The notes: generated by a model from the sequence alone, not told the origin. Positions 34,449 to 43,138 are shown, counted from the stretch's first letter. The stretch is 64,000 nucleotides of DNA from Christiangramia sp. OXR-203 (GCF_034372165.1 NZ_CP139698.1:930001-994000), one strand, 5' to 3'. Translations and numbers: made by a program.

Positions 34449-35310
34449 GGATAACAAATAATTGAGCATTAGGATCCTCTTCCAGTTTCTCCTGCATGCT
34501 ATTGGTTAATTCGGTAAAACTTTTCAAAGACTGACCTTTGCAAACACCATACGAGTAATGATACTTCAATAGTTCCAGATCTTCTTCAGATAATCTTCTA
34601 TAGGAGCTACAAGCAGATAATATACTTTCACAGTTGAGATCCTTACTGGAAGCGAAATATCCCAGGGATTTGAAAAAATGGTATTTCAGTAGATTTTCTT
34701 TCAGAAGATTATTGGTAACCACTGCAGTATTCACTTTTAATGAAGCTTTATAGATCTGACTTTTGCCATTCCAGCTGACATAGTAACCACTTTTATTACC
34801 AATTCGAGGTTCATGTTCTGTCTTGTGATCTTCGTTCAAATAATAGACAATATAATTGCTCTTCTCCCGAATAAAATTCCGACTAATTTTGAGAGAGTCA
34901 ACCTCGCTGGATAGTTTTTCAGCAAAATTCATTAGAAATCTCACATCATCTTCAGGTACGCTTTTATCAAAGTAGATACGAATATCATCTTTCCAGTAGC
35001 GCATCAACCTTGAAGAATCAACCTTATTTTCTGTATCGTATACCACCGCTTTGTAGGTGTTAAGAAAAGCCGGATCTTTAGGTTCGTAGCGGACCTGTTT
35101 CTTATCGCGAAAAGGATCATAGTCCATTGGCACCTGAACCATGGAATCACCATTTATATAGCGAACATCTACAGTATCAGGAATAGATTTGAACTGTGAG
35201 AGATATACTGTTTTAGGAATATATTTCCTTGAACGTCTCAGGCCAATCGTGTCCTGAGCGTATCCCTGGCAGACCATCATTATGATCAAAAGAATTATCA
35301 GTTTCTTCAT
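34438..35310 (-). CDS. Exported zincin-like protein without HExxH, DUF2927-like
   Basis: Protein of 290 residues with a signal peptide (MKKLIILLIIMMVCQGYAQ). The middle (DIRIYFDKSVPEDDVRFLMNF) and the late ENLLKYHFFKSLGY, ESILSACSS, LSEEDLELLKYHY order resembles zincin folds in which an active-site helix, an S-I loop and a D-x-x-L-L helix follow each other; in DUF2927 the helix has lost HExxH, as here (KYHFFKSLG). It is therefore probably not a protease but a related binding protein. The assignment is by pattern and tentative. It overlaps and precedes the secreted M1 peptidase, so a companion role is inferred. Confidence 0.55.
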   Translation of the reverse strand: MKKLIILLIIMMVCQGYAQDTIGLRRSRKYIPKTVYLSQFKSIPDTVDVRYINGDSMVQVPMDYDPFRDKKQVRYEPKDPAFLNTYKAVVYDTENKVDSSRLMRYWKDDIRIYFDKSVPEDDVRFLMNFAEKLSSEVDSLKISRNFIREKSNYIVYYLNEDHKTEHEPRIGNKSGYYVSWNGKSQIYKASLKVNTAVVTNNLLKENLLKYHFFKSLGYFASSKDLNCESILSACSSYRRLSEEDLELLKYHYSYGVCKGQSLKSFTELTNSMQEKLEEDPNAQLFVIHAE

Positions 35311-35315
35311 AGAAA

Positions 35316-36944
35316 TCAGGTTTGGATAACACCCATATTGAAATCTTTCTCAATCGGGGCGTGGTCTGCAGCTTCTATTCCCATCGAGATCCATTTCCGG
35401 GTATCTTTAGGTTCTATTACTGCATCTGTCCATAGTCTGGCTGCTGCGTAGTATGCTGAAGTTTGTTCATCATACTTCGCTTTAAGCTTTTCGAAAACTT
35501 CCTTTTCTTTTGCTTCATCTACCTTTTCACCTTTCTTCGCCAAAGAAGCGGTTTCGATTTGTGCCAGTACTTTTGCAGCCTGAGTTCCTCCCATCACCGC
35601 AAGTTCTGCACTTGGCCATGCAGCGATCAACCTTGGATCATAAGCTTTCCCGCACATTGCGTAATTTCCAGCTCCATAGGAATTTCCTAAAATAATAGTA
35701 AATTTTGGTACTACCGAATTACTTACAGCATTTACCATTTTTGCACCATCTTTAATGATCCCGCCGTGCTCACTTTTACTTCCAACCATAAAACCGGTCA
35801 CGTCCTGAAGAAAGACCAGCGGAATTTTCTTTTGGTTGCAATTTGCGATAAAGCGTGTTGCCTTGTCTGCGGAATCTGAGTAGATCACTCCGCCAAACTG
35901 CATTTCGCCTTTTTTCGTCTTTACGATCTTACGCTGATTCGCTACGATACCAACAGCCCAACCATCAATACGAGCATAACCGGTAATGATCGTCTGGCCA
36001 TAGCCTTCTTTATATTCTTCAAATTCAGAATTATCAACCAATCTTTCTATGATCTTATGCATATCGTATTGATCACTTCTTTTCTTCGGAAGAATTCCGT
36101 AAATCTCATCTGGATCTTCTTTAGGTTTTACAGACTTTTTGTGGCTAAAACCAGCTCTGTCAAAATCCCCAATCTTATCCATGATATTCTGAATCTTGGT
36201 AAGAGCATCTTTATCATCTTTCGCTTTGTAATCTGTTACTCCGCTAATTTCTGAATGAGTTGTAGCTCCGCCAAGAGTTTCATTATCGATACTTTCACCT
36301 ATGGCAGCTTTTACAAGATAACTTCCGGCAAGAAAGATACTACCTGTTTTTTCTACGATAATCGCCTCATCACTCATAATTGGAAGATAAGCTCCACCAG
36401 CGACACAGCTACCCATTACGGCGGCGATCTGGGTAATTCCCATACTGCTCATTACCGCATTGTTTCTGAAGATTCTTCCGAAGTGTTCTTTATCAGGGAA
36501 TATTTCATCCTGCATTGGAAGAAAAACTCCTGCGCTATCCACCAGGTAGATAATTGGAAGTCGGTTTTCAATAGCAATCTCCTGTGCTCTAAGATTCTTT
36601 TTTCCTGTTATAGGAAACCATGCACCGGCTTTTACGGTAGCATCGTTTGCCACCACGATACATTGTTTCCCAGAAACATGACCAATCTTCACTACAACAC
36701 CACCTCCAGGGCAGCCACCGTGTTCTTCGTACATTCCTTCACCGGCGAATGCACCGATCTCTATAGCTTTTTCAGCATCATCAAGTAGGAAATTGATGCG
36801 CTCTCTCGCAGTCATTTTGCCTTTCGCATGATGCTTTTCTATTCTTTTCTCTCCACCACCTAATTTTACCTTGGCAAGTTTCTGTCTTAATGTGGAAACC
36901 AGTAACTTGTTATGATCTTCATTCTTATTGAAGTTGATATCCAT
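35316..36944 (-). CDS. Acyl-CoA carboxylase beta (carboxyltransferase) subunit
   Basis: Protein of 542 residues with both halves of the carboxyltransferase domain. It moves CO2 from biotin to an acyl-CoA. The N half has KMTARERINFLLDD, GGCPGGGVVVKIG and YLVDSAGVFLPMQDEIFPDK divided by its loop; the C half has FLQDVTGFMVG, GNSYGAGNYAMCG and WPSAELAVMGG. The Asp-Ser-Ala-Gly and Phe-Met-Val-Gly pattern is like methylcrotonyl-CoA carboxylase beta or a related propionyl-type chain; the exact substrate cannot be fixed. The biotin carboxylase/BCCP partner is not in this window. A 19-base palindrome lies 40 bases upstream. Confidence 0.9.
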   Translation of the reverse strand: MDINFNKNEDHNKLLVSTLRQKLAKVKLGGGEKRIEKHHAKGKMTARERINFLLDDAEKAIEIGAFAGEGMYEEHGGCPGGGVVVKIGHVSGKQCIVVANDATVKAGAWFPITGKKNLRAQEIAIENRLPIIYLVDSAGVFLPMQDEIFPDKEHFGRIFRNNAVMSSMGITQIAAVMGSCVAGGAYLPIMSDEAIIVEKTGSIFLAGSYLVKAAIGESIDNETLGGATTHSEISGVTDYKAKDDKDALTKIQNIMDKIGDFDRAGFSHKKSVKPKEDPDEIYGILPKKRSDQYDMHKIIERLVDNSEFEEYKEGYGQTIITGYARIDGWAVGIVANQRKIVKTKKGEMQFGGVIYSDSADKATRFIANCNQKKIPLVFLQDVTGFMVGSKSEHGGIIKDGAKMVNAVSNSVVPKFTIILGNSYGAGNYAMCGKAYDPRLIAAWPSAELAVMGGTQAAKVLAQIETASLAKKGEKVDEAKEKEVFEKLKAKYDEQTSAYYAAARLWTDAVIEPKDTRKWISMGIEAADHAPIEKDFNMGVIQT

Positions 36945-36983
36945 TATTTTGAATTTATTACAGGAATTTGATTATTTTAATGT

Positions 36984-37002
36984 GATTAATTCGAAATTAA
37001 TC
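36984..37002. promoter_or_regulatory. Perfect 19-base palindrome upstream of the carboxylase gene
   Basis: GATTAATT (36984-36991) and AATTAATC (36995-37002) form an exact inverted repeat around a CGA centre, 40 bases before the carboxylase ATG in the divergent gap. Size and shape fit a TetR- or GntR-type operator. No regulator gene is adjacent, so binding is inferred. Confidence 0.5.
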
Positions 37003-37124
37003 TCCTTTCTGAATAATTTTTAAGAATTCTCACTCAGAAATGACTTTTGCTAAAATACAAAAAGACTACAATTCTTCAGATTAATTGCGCTAATTATAAT
37101 TACAAGGACACTAAAATCGCATCT

Positions 37125-37304
37125 ATGGCAATGAACAAAAACACCATCTTCGCATGGGCCTCTTTTCTCACCTTTTTAGTTGGTGCAGCATTAGTATTAT
37201 TAGGAGTATTAAAATATAAGGAATATGCCATCGGATTTTCGGTTACCGGGATAGGGTTCTTCTTTATTTCATGGGTGTTTAATGCTTTAAAGGGTCGTAT
37301 ATAA
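37125..37304 (+). CDS. Small two-helix membrane protein
   Basis: Protein of 59 residues (start ATG at 37125; another at 37131). It has two hydrophobic helices: about 9-28 (IFAWASFLTFLVGAALVLLG) and about 35-53 (AIGFSVTGIGFFFISWVFN), with a short KYKEYA loop, ending in ALKGRI. A longer in-frame form from 37047 has no support. No family recognised. It starts one base before the DinB gene, so the two are one unit. Function unknown. Confidence 0.65.
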   Translation: MAMNKNTIFAWASFLTFLVGAALVLLGVLKYKEYAIGFSVTGIGFFFISWVFNALKGRI

Positions 37305-37305
37305 T

Positions 37306-37782
37306 ATGGATGTAGATGTTGTAAAGAAGCAAATAGCGATACATCTGGATGGCGGAAAAGCATTTATGCCAATTCAGAATTTGATCACGGAAATCCCCTT
37401 TGGAAAAATAGGAATACGACCTCACAATTTGCCTTATTCTATTTACGAATTGTTTTATCACATTGTATTTGCACAAAAAGATATTCTGGATTATTCTAAT
37501 AGTAAAGATTATTCAGCAGCTAACTGGCCTAAGGATTACTGGCCTGAAAAGCAAAAGCCGGATAATGAAGAGGAATGGGAAGACCTTAAGAATCAGTTCT
37601 TTCAGGATAGAGAGAGCTTAAAAAGCTTTTTTACTTCTGAAGAAAATGCCCTGGATGATGTTGTCCTGAATTCAACGGAACATACAATTATAAGACAGAT
37701 TATGCTGGTAATTGAACATAATGCTTACCATACTGGACAATTACTTTTGTTATGCAGATTATTGGAAATCCATGATAATTGA
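37306..37782 (+). CDS. DinB-family protein
   Basis: Protein of 158 residues forming a four-helix bundle with metal-site His residues in SIYELFYHIVFAQ and EHNAYHTGQL (H-x-x-x-H), the usual DinB/YfiT triad arrangement. DinB proteins include bacillithiol-dependent transferases and stress-induced proteins; reaction here unknown. The N-terminal KKQIAIHLDGGKAFM matches Bacteroidota DinB proteins. It follows the small membrane protein gene by one base. The ettA promoter overlaps its stop codon. Confidence 0.88.
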   Translation: MDVDVVKKQIAIHLDGGKAFMPIQNLITEIPFGKIGIRPHNLPYSIYELFYHIVFAQKDILDYSNSKDYSAANWPKDYWPEKQKPDNEEEWEDLKNQFFQDRESLKSFFTSEENALDDVVLNSTEHTIIRQIMLVIEHNAYHTGQLLLLCRLLEIHDN

Positions 37783-37808
37783 TTTCTCTGAAAATTTCAG
37801 GATATTTG
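37779..37808 (+). promoter_or_regulatory. Predicted promoter of ettA
   Basis: TTG at 37779-37781 and GATATTTG at 37801-37808 (one mismatch to TAnnTTTG) are separated by 19 bases, the Bacteroidota spacing, and lie 34 bases before the ettA ATG. Confidence 0.5.
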
Positions 37809-37842
37809 CACTCGCAATCAATTGAAAATTAATTACAAAAAT

Positions 37843-39534
37843 ATGTCAGACGATAAAAAAGTGATCTTTTCGATGTCTGGTGTGACCAAAACCTTTCCGA
37901 AGGCAAACACACCGGTATTGAAAAATATCTATTTAAGTTTCTTTTATGGCGCTAAGATCGGGATTCTTGGTCTTAACGGTTCGGGTAAATCTACCCTGAT
38001 GAATATTATTGCCGGGAAGGATACGAACTTCCAGGGTGATGTGGTGTTCTCTCCTAATTATACGGTTGGAATGCTGGAACAGGAACCAGAACTTGATGAT
38101 GAGAAAACGGTGCTGGAGGTTGTAAAAGAAGGTGCTGCGGAAACTGTAGCAATCCTTGATGAATACAACAAGATCAATGATATGTTCGGTTTACCGGAAG
38201 TTTATGAGGATGCAGATAAGATGCAGAAACTTATGGATAAGCAGGCGGAACTTCAGGATAAGATCGATGCCAGCAATGCCTGGGAACTTGATACCAAACT
38301 GGAAATCGCGATGGATGCTTTGAGAACTCCAGAGCCAGATAAAAAGATCGGAGTACTTTCAGGAGGAGAGAGAAGAAGAGTTGCTCTATGTAGATTACTA
38401 CTTCAAGAACCAGATGTCCTTTTACTTGATGAGCCTACCAACCACCTTGATGCAGAATCTGTACACTGGCTGGAGCATCACCTGCAACAATATAAGGGTA
38501 CTGTGATCGCGGTAACTCACGATAGGTATTTCCTTGATAATGTAGCTGGATGGATCCTGGAACTTGACAGGGGAGAAGGTATTCCATGGAAAGGAAACTA
38601 CTCTTCCTGGTTAGATCAAAAATCTAAACGTCTTGCTCAGGAGCAGAAACAAGCAAGTAAAAGACAGAAAACCCTTGAGCGAGAGCTTGAATGGTCAAGA
38701 ATGAGTCCGAAAGGAAGACAGTCCAAGCAGAAGGCGAGATTGAAGAATTACGATAAACTTCTTAGTCAGGATCAGAAGCAAATGGATGAAAAGCTGGAGA
38801 TCTACATTCCAAACGGACCACGATTGGGAACAAATGTGATCGAGGCTAAGGGTGTAAGTAAAGCTTTTGGAGATAAACTTCTTTATGAAGACCTGAACTT
38901 CCAGTTGCCACAGGCAGGAATTGTTGGGATTATTGGGCCAAACGGTGCAGGTAAAACCACGATATTCAAAATGATCATGGGAGAGGAAGCTCCAGATAAA
39001 GGATCTTTCAAGGTAGGTGAAACTGCCCAGATCGCTTACGTTGATCAAAGCCATTCCAATATAGACCCTGAAAAGACCATCTGGCAAAACTTTAGTGATG
39101 AACAAGAGTTGATCATGATGGGCGGTCGCCAGGTTAATTCAAGAGCTTATTTGAGCAGGTTTAACTTTAGCGGTAGCGAACAGAATAAGAAAGTGAACAT
39201 GCTTTCTGGAGGAGAAAGAAACAGGTTGCACCTGGCCATGACTTTAAAAGAAGAAGGAAACGTTCTGCTTCTGGATGAGCCTACCAACGACCTTGATGTA
39301 AACACGCTTCGTGCTTTGGAAGAAGGTCTGGATAACTTCGCTGGATGTGCTGTAGTAATCTCTCACGACCGTTGGTTCCTGGATAGGATATGTACGCATA
39401 TTCTGGCATTCGAAGGAGATTCGCAGGTATACTTCTTTGAAGGTAGCTTCTCAGATTATGAAGAGAATAAGAAAAAGCGTTTGGGCGGTGATCTTATGCC
39501 GAAACGTATCAAATACAAAAAACTGGTTCGCTAA
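37843..39534 (+). CDS. ettA: Energy-dependent translational throttle protein EttA (ABC-F)
   Basis: Protein of 563 residues from the ATG at 37843 (an in-frame TTG at 37822 is not needed). Two ABC ATPase domains without membrane parts: the first with Walker A GLNGSGKST at 43-51, signature LSGGERRRVAL and DEPTNHLD; the second with GPNGAGKTT, LSGGERNRLHLA and DEPTNDLD. Between them lies the charged linker helix (KRLAQEQKQASKRQKTLERE, then MSPKGRQSKQKARLKNYDKL). The arm insertion in domain I is the EttA mark. EttA binds the E site and gates elongation by energy state. A single-gene unit with its own promoter and terminator. Confidence 0.97.
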   Translation: MSDDKKVIFSMSGVTKTFPKANTPVLKNIYLSFFYGAKIGILGLNGSGKSTLMNIIAGKDTNFQGDVVFSPNYTVGMLEQEPELDDEKTVLEVVKEGAAETVAILDEYNKINDMFGLPEVYEDADKMQKLMDKQAELQDKIDASNAWELDTKLEIAMDALRTPEPDKKIGVLSGGERRRVALCRLLLQEPDVLLLDEPTNHLDAESVHWLEHHLQQYKGTVIAVTHDRYFLDNVAGWILELDRGEGIPWKGNYSSWLDQKSKRLAQEQKQASKRQKTLERELEWSRMSPKGRQSKQKARLKNYDKLLSQDQKQMDEKLEIYIPNGPRLGTNVIEAKGVSKAFGDKLLYEDLNFQLPQAGIVGIIGPNGAGKTTIFKMIMGEEAPDKGSFKVGETAQIAYVDQSHSNIDPEKTIWQNFSDEQELIMMGGRQVNSRAYLSRFNFSGSEQNKKVNMLSGGERNRLHLAMTLKEEGNVLLLDEPTNDLDVNTLRALEEGLDNFAGCAVVISHDRWFLDRICTHILAFEGDSQVYFFEGSFSDYEENKKKRLGGDLMPKRIKYKKLVR

Positions 39535-39552
39535 GAATTAGATTTTTCACAA

Positions 39553-39594
39553 TTAAAAAGAGGAGTTGAAATTTGTTTCAACTCTTCTTTTTAA
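39553..39594. terminator. Long bidirectional terminator after ettA
   Basis: A 19-bp stem (39553-39571 with 39576-39594; one G-T wobble) has a 4-base loop and is rich in A and T at the base, so it can act on both strands between ettA and the DUF1456 gene. Confidence 0.88.
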
Positions 39595-39613
39595 TTTTTT
39601 ATAAAGTCTAAAG

Positions 39614-39850
39614 CTACTTCTTCTTCGGCATTGGGCCGCGTAAGTGAATGATGAGGCCATCTAGAAAGTTCCGAAGGAATTGATCTCCACATTCCACATA
39701 TTTATCATGATCTTCTCTTCTGAAGATCGCTCCAAGTTCACTTTTACTCACCTTGAAATCCACGAGTTCACAAATCTTAACGATATCATCATTAGTAAGT
39801 TTGTGAGCAACTCTTAGTTTCTTAAAAATATCATTGTTTGTTAGCGCCAT
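39614..39850 (-). CDS. Half-length DUF1456 (YehS-like) protein
   Basis: Protein of 78 residues. E. coli YehS has two DUF1456 repeats in about 156 residues; this protein keeps one, and it matches the second repeat best: NNDIFKKLRVA, DDIVKICEL, VSKSELGAIFR, CGDQFLRNFLDGL. Small helical protein of unknown role; it may dimerise to imitate the two-repeat form (inference). It is two bases downstream of the DUF2254 gene, so it shares its transcript. Confidence 0.85.
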   Translation of the reverse strand: MALTNNDIFKKLRVAHKLTNDDIVKICELVDFKVSKSELGAIFRREDHDKYVECGDQFLRNFLDGLIIHLRGPMPKKK

Positions 39851-39852
39851 GC

Positions 39853-41145
39853 TTATGTTGTTTGTAAATTAAAACGTTTCACCAGATTCGTAATAGTGTT
39901 AATATCCACTTCATTCTGAATAGAACTTCTGGCGTCTATAAGTATATTCTCAGCCTCCTTTCGCAGGCATTCAGAATATTCATTGTTATGTTTTACCTGT
40001 TTTTCAAGATAATAGAACATTAGAAGTAATTTCTGCACCAAAGTTATATCATGTTTGCAATATGTACGAATCGAGGCCATGATATTATACAAAAGATCTT
40101 CAAAATCGATCGTGTTTATTTTAATGTAAGCTTCTTCATCTCTAAAAATATAGCTCGTATCTCTTTTTTGCATTCTCAAGGCAAGGAGTTCAGTAAGATA
40201 ATCGATCCCATTGATCGCAGTACCTGGATCATTAATTCCTGGAGACATTGCTTTTACAATGATCTCGGTCATTTGTTTGAAAGCAAGGGTATAATTATCG
40301 GCCACCAGTTCCTCTCTCGAAAAATTGAAGTTAGATAATATCAACTTTACGATCTTCTCGTCAACTTCCTTGCTGACTCTAAACAGCGGAATACCGCTAA
40401 GAACAAATATACCTTTGACCGGTAAAATATGAATCTTTACATCATGTTCTATGCATATATCCACGAGATTGGTAAATGAAATATTTTGAAGATACCCGCT
40501 TTGTTCGCTATGATAATTTTTCCAGTTCTCTGTCTCCGGAAATTCAATTTCCTTAAATTTTTGTTTGTCTACAAGTTCCTGTAGCCGGTCTTTAGCCACC
40601 CGGTATATATTCTGAAGGATATTGCTAATCTGAATACTTTGCGAAATATTATGAATAAAATAAATGAAAGAATAAAAGCATACCACCGTTTGAAGAATTC
40701 CTAGCAGCACAGCTACCCCGGGTAATTGATACTCATCTCCGGTTGGTTGTATAGCAAATAGTACGAATATGCAGTAAAGGATCGTAAATAAGAAGATTCC
40801 GAGGATTATCTGATGCCGTTTGTCACTAATCAATCCCGGTAGTAATCTGGGTGTAAAATTACTGGAGGCGTTACTGAGTAGTAACATGACCATAGAGAAA
40901 CTGAAAACCATCATCGAAATAAGTCCGGAAATCAGAGAACTCAGGATGGTCATGGCAGTATCACCATTATCGATTACAAGTTGAGGAATATTTTCTACGA
41001 GGTATTTGGATATTCCGCGATTTTCCAGATACAGCATGAAGAAAGCGAAATTGAAACCAAAAAATGCTAACAATGTAGGGTAGAAGGCAATCTTGCTTTC
41101 CAGTACATTAAAGAAAGAAAGAGTACGATTATAAAGTTGCTTCAT
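39853..41145 (-). CDS. DUF2254 membrane protein
   Basis: Protein of 430 residues from the ATG at 41145 (an in-frame ATG at 41175 adds ten residues). Four membrane helices lie in the first half (YPTLLAFFGFNFAFFML; ILSSLISGLISMMVFSFSMVM; IILGIFLFTILYCIFVLF; GVAVLLGILQTVVCFYSFIYF, each with its own break), followed by a soluble domain with MTEIIVKAMSPGINDPGTA, the DUF2254 signature. Physiological role unknown. It has 193 bases of upstream DNA before divergent hsp20. Confidence 0.9.
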   Translation of the reverse strand: MKQLYNRTLSFFNVLESKIAFYPTLLAFFGFNFAFFMLYLENRGISKYLVENIPQLVIDNGDTAMTILSSLISGLISMMVFSFSMVMLLLSNASSNFTPRLLPGLISDKRHQIILGIFLFTILYCIFVLFAIQPTGDEYQLPGVAVLLGILQTVVCFYSFIYFIHNISQSIQISNILQNIYRVAKDRLQELVDKQKFKEIEFPETENWKNYHSEQSGYLQNISFTNLVDICIEHDVKIHILPVKGIFVLSGIPLFRVSKEVDEKIVKLILSNFNFSREELVADNYTLAFKQMTEIIVKAMSPGINDPGTAINGIDYLTELLALRMQKRDTSYIFRDEEAYIKINTIDFEDLLYNIMASIRTYCKHDITLVQKLLLMFYYLEKQVKHNNEYSECLRKEAENILIDARSSIQNEVDINTITNLVKRFNLQTT

Positions 41146-41338
41146 ACAATTGAGATTGAGCATAAAATTAAGCAATCATTGATTAGCAGTCGGATTTTTG
41201 GTAGAAAATGGTTAAGAGAGACATTATGACATGTTTTAAATGAATAAAAACGACAAAAAGGCATGTTTTTCTTGATGGTACCGGAATTGCTATTCCTTTT
41301 ATGAAATTAAAATGATTAATAATCTAAAACATAAAACT

Positions 41339-41782
41339 ATGAGTCTTATTAAGCGAAATGAAACAGGTTGGTTGCCATCAGTTATTGATGATATGTTCAA
41401 AAATGACTGGCTTGGTGGAACTACGAATGTGAACAGTATTGGAACCAGTATTCCGGCAGTAAATATCAGAGAAACTGAGGACAGTTTTTCTGTTGAAGTT
41501 GCTGCTCCAGGAAAAGTGAAAGAGGATTTTAATATAGAACTTGATAATGATGTTCTAACTATTTCTTCGGAAGCTAAAAAGGAGGCTGAGAAATCTGAAG
41601 AGCAGGGTAGATTTACTAGAAGAGAATTTAGCTACAGTAATTTTAGAAGAGCTTTTAGTCTTCCAGATTCTGTAGATAGCAGCAAAATATCCGCAACCTA
41701 TAAAAATGGTGTTCTGGAAATTGCTCTTCCGAAGAAAGAAGAAGCGAAAGTACAGGCTAAAAGGTTGATCGATATTTCGTAA
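41339..41782 (+). CDS. Hsp20/alpha-crystallin small heat-shock protein
   Basis: Protein of 147 residues from the ATG at 41339 (the in-frame ATG at 41312 adds nine residues and is less likely). It holds unfolding proteins without ATP. The alpha-crystallin domain covers about 38-135: VNIRETEDSFSVEVAAPG, the E-F loop with RRAFSLPDSVD, and the A-x-x-x-N-G-V-L box in ATYKNGVLEI. Short N- and C-terminal arms allow oligomers. A direct repeat-like ATGTTTT pair lies upstream (about 41232-41267), but I see no convincing heat-shock operator. It has its own terminator. Confidence 0.95.
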   Translation: MSLIKRNETGWLPSVIDDMFKNDWLGGTTNVNSIGTSIPAVNIRETEDSFSVEVAAPGKVKEDFNIELDNDVLTISSEAKKEAEKSEEQGRFTRREFSYSNFRRAFSLPDSVDSSKISATYKNGVLEIALPKKEEAKVQAKRLIDIS

Positions 41783-41813
41783 CCAATGGTAGTTTGATTA
41801 GTTAAAGTTGAAG

Positions 41814-41836
41814 AGCGCTCTACGGAGCGCTTTTTT
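41814..41836 (+). terminator. Rho-independent terminator of hsp20
   Basis: A 7-bp stem AGCGCTC/GAGCGCT (41814-41820 with 41825-41831), 4-base loop and T run, overlapping the stop region of the convergent gene. Confidence 0.87.
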
Positions 41837-43055
41837 ACTGACTTAAAAGTATCCACCTGTTTCCCGCACTCTGAATTGTAAAGATCTGTCCAGACTTGAT
41901 GCTAGGAACTTTGGCGTTTGTTCTTGGATCGAATAGGTCATCACCTCCTGTAAACTGGAAAAACTTTTCAGAATTTCCAGGCCAGTTGATAAGACGTAAT
42001 ATTCGTCCTTTATTTGAAGCAGATGCAGGCATGATCAATCCGGTAACCTGATTATTAATTCTCAGGGTTCCTACGTCATCAGTTATTGCATAGTCGGCTA
42101 CAGCACTGGTTGTAGAGCTGTAATTTTCGAAGCCAGCATTGGTCCAACTTACCTGTCCGTTTGCATTGATAGACATTACCTGACCTTCTGTACCTCTATT
42201 CAAAGGCAGTACATATTCAGTTTCCGGACTGGTTCCTATTCCTATTCGTCCGTTAAAGTAGCCGGCGTACACATTGCTGTTTGCATCTCCGGTAGCAATA
42301 CTGTAAATCCCGAAAATATTTCCCACGCCCTGAATGGATCCAATTTCAGAATAGATCCCGTAGTTATTACTTCTCGCTCCAAAAGTTCTTCCAACGCGGT
42401 TGTATATTCCGTAGATATCATTCGTGCCGGTATTCTGATAGGTTTCGTTGAATATTCCATAATGAATCCCAAGACCCACACCACCAACATTGTTTTTAAT
42501 TCCATATTTGTTACCGTTGGTAGCGCTTCTATTGTCACTAAGAATTCCGTAAGTGGTAAGGTTATCTGTAGCGGAGTTCGCGTTATCTACCTCAAGACCT
42601 TTTTTAAGCCCGGTATCTTTGCCCGAAGCGATGGCAATTTGCAATCTTGAGGAAATCTGATCTGTACCAATACCCATGCTGGCTTCGCGAAATATGGGTT
42701 CTGTAATATTATTCGGGGAGACAGTCGTTCCGGTTTTATAGAAGTTTGCTGTATTAGTTTCTGCAGCGATCGCTTTCCATTTCTTTTCCATAGCATTCCA
42801 GAAATAGAATCCTTCTGGAAAACCGCTAACGCTTTTACTTAAAAATACCAGCATTCCATGTTGCTCTTCCGAAGGTAAAACAATTGGAAATTTCGCAATT
42901 CTTGGTATTAAGATACCATCAATACTTGCTGGATCTGCAGTGTTAGTCGCCACAATATCCAACTGTGCTTTAGGCTCTGAGGTTCCAATTCCTACCTGTG
43001 CCTCGAGTTGAGACATCATCATACCCATTAAAAACAGGCATATAATTTTTTTCAT
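41835..43055 (-). CDS. Secreted repeat-bearing surface protein (GIG/YGI repeats)
   Basis: Protein of 406 residues from the ATG at 43055, giving a signal peptide (MKKIICLFLMGMMMSQLEAQ) directly followed by VGIGTSEPKAQLDI, an opening common to secreted Bacteroidota proteins that resemble phage tail-fibre shafts. Between about 165 and 270 the motif YGI recurs (TYGILS, KYGIKN, HYGIFN, IYGIYN, NYGIYS, IFGIYS), one per 10-25 residues, predicting a regular beta structure, and GIGTS returns before the C-terminal part. No sorting domain of type IX secretion was recognised at the C-terminus (NRWILLSQ). Likely cell-surface adhesion. It is driven by the strong promoter at 43110-43138. Confidence 0.75.
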   Translation of the reverse strand: MKKIICLFLMGMMMSQLEAQVGIGTSEPKAQLDIVATNTADPASIDGILIPRIAKFPIVLPSEEQHGMLVFLSKSVSGFPEGFYFWNAMEKKWKAIAAETNTANFYKTGTTVSPNNITEPIFREASMGIGTDQISSRLQIAIASGKDTGLKKGLEVDNANSATDNLTTYGILSDNRSATNGNKYGIKNNVGGVGLGIHYGIFNETYQNTGTNDIYGIYNRVGRTFGARSNNYGIYSEIGSIQGVGNIFGIYSIATGDANSNVYAGYFNGRIGIGTSPETEYVLPLNRGTEGQVMSINANGQVSWTNAGFENYSSTTSAVADYAITDDVGTLRINNQVTGLIMPASASNKGRILRLINWPGNSEKFFQFTGGDDLFDPRTNAKVPSIKSGQIFTIQSAGNRWILLSQ

Positions 43056-43109
43056 GAACAAACAATTTAGCTTGCCATAGAAGTGGATCTAGGGACGAAT
43101 TGGGTGATC

Positions 43110-43138
43110 CAAATATATACGAATAATCAACACTGCAA
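43110..43138 (-). promoter_or_regulatory. Strong Bacteroidota promoter of the repeat-bearing surface protein
   Basis: On minus, TTG (43138-43136) and a perfect TATATTTG (43117-43110) are separated by 18 bases, 55 bases before the ATG. This is one of the two best promoter matches in the window. Confidence 0.7.

Noticed and set aside
36255-36788. 177-codon plus-strand open frame
   Set aside because: Lies inside the acyl-CoA carboxylase gene on the other strand; composition is Ser/Thr/His/Phe-rich as expected for a shadow frame, and no start signals are present.
41232-41267. Two ATGTTTT-type repeats before hsp20 as a heat-shock operator
   Set aside because: They are short, AT-rich and not inverted; they do not match the CIRCE or HAIR element.
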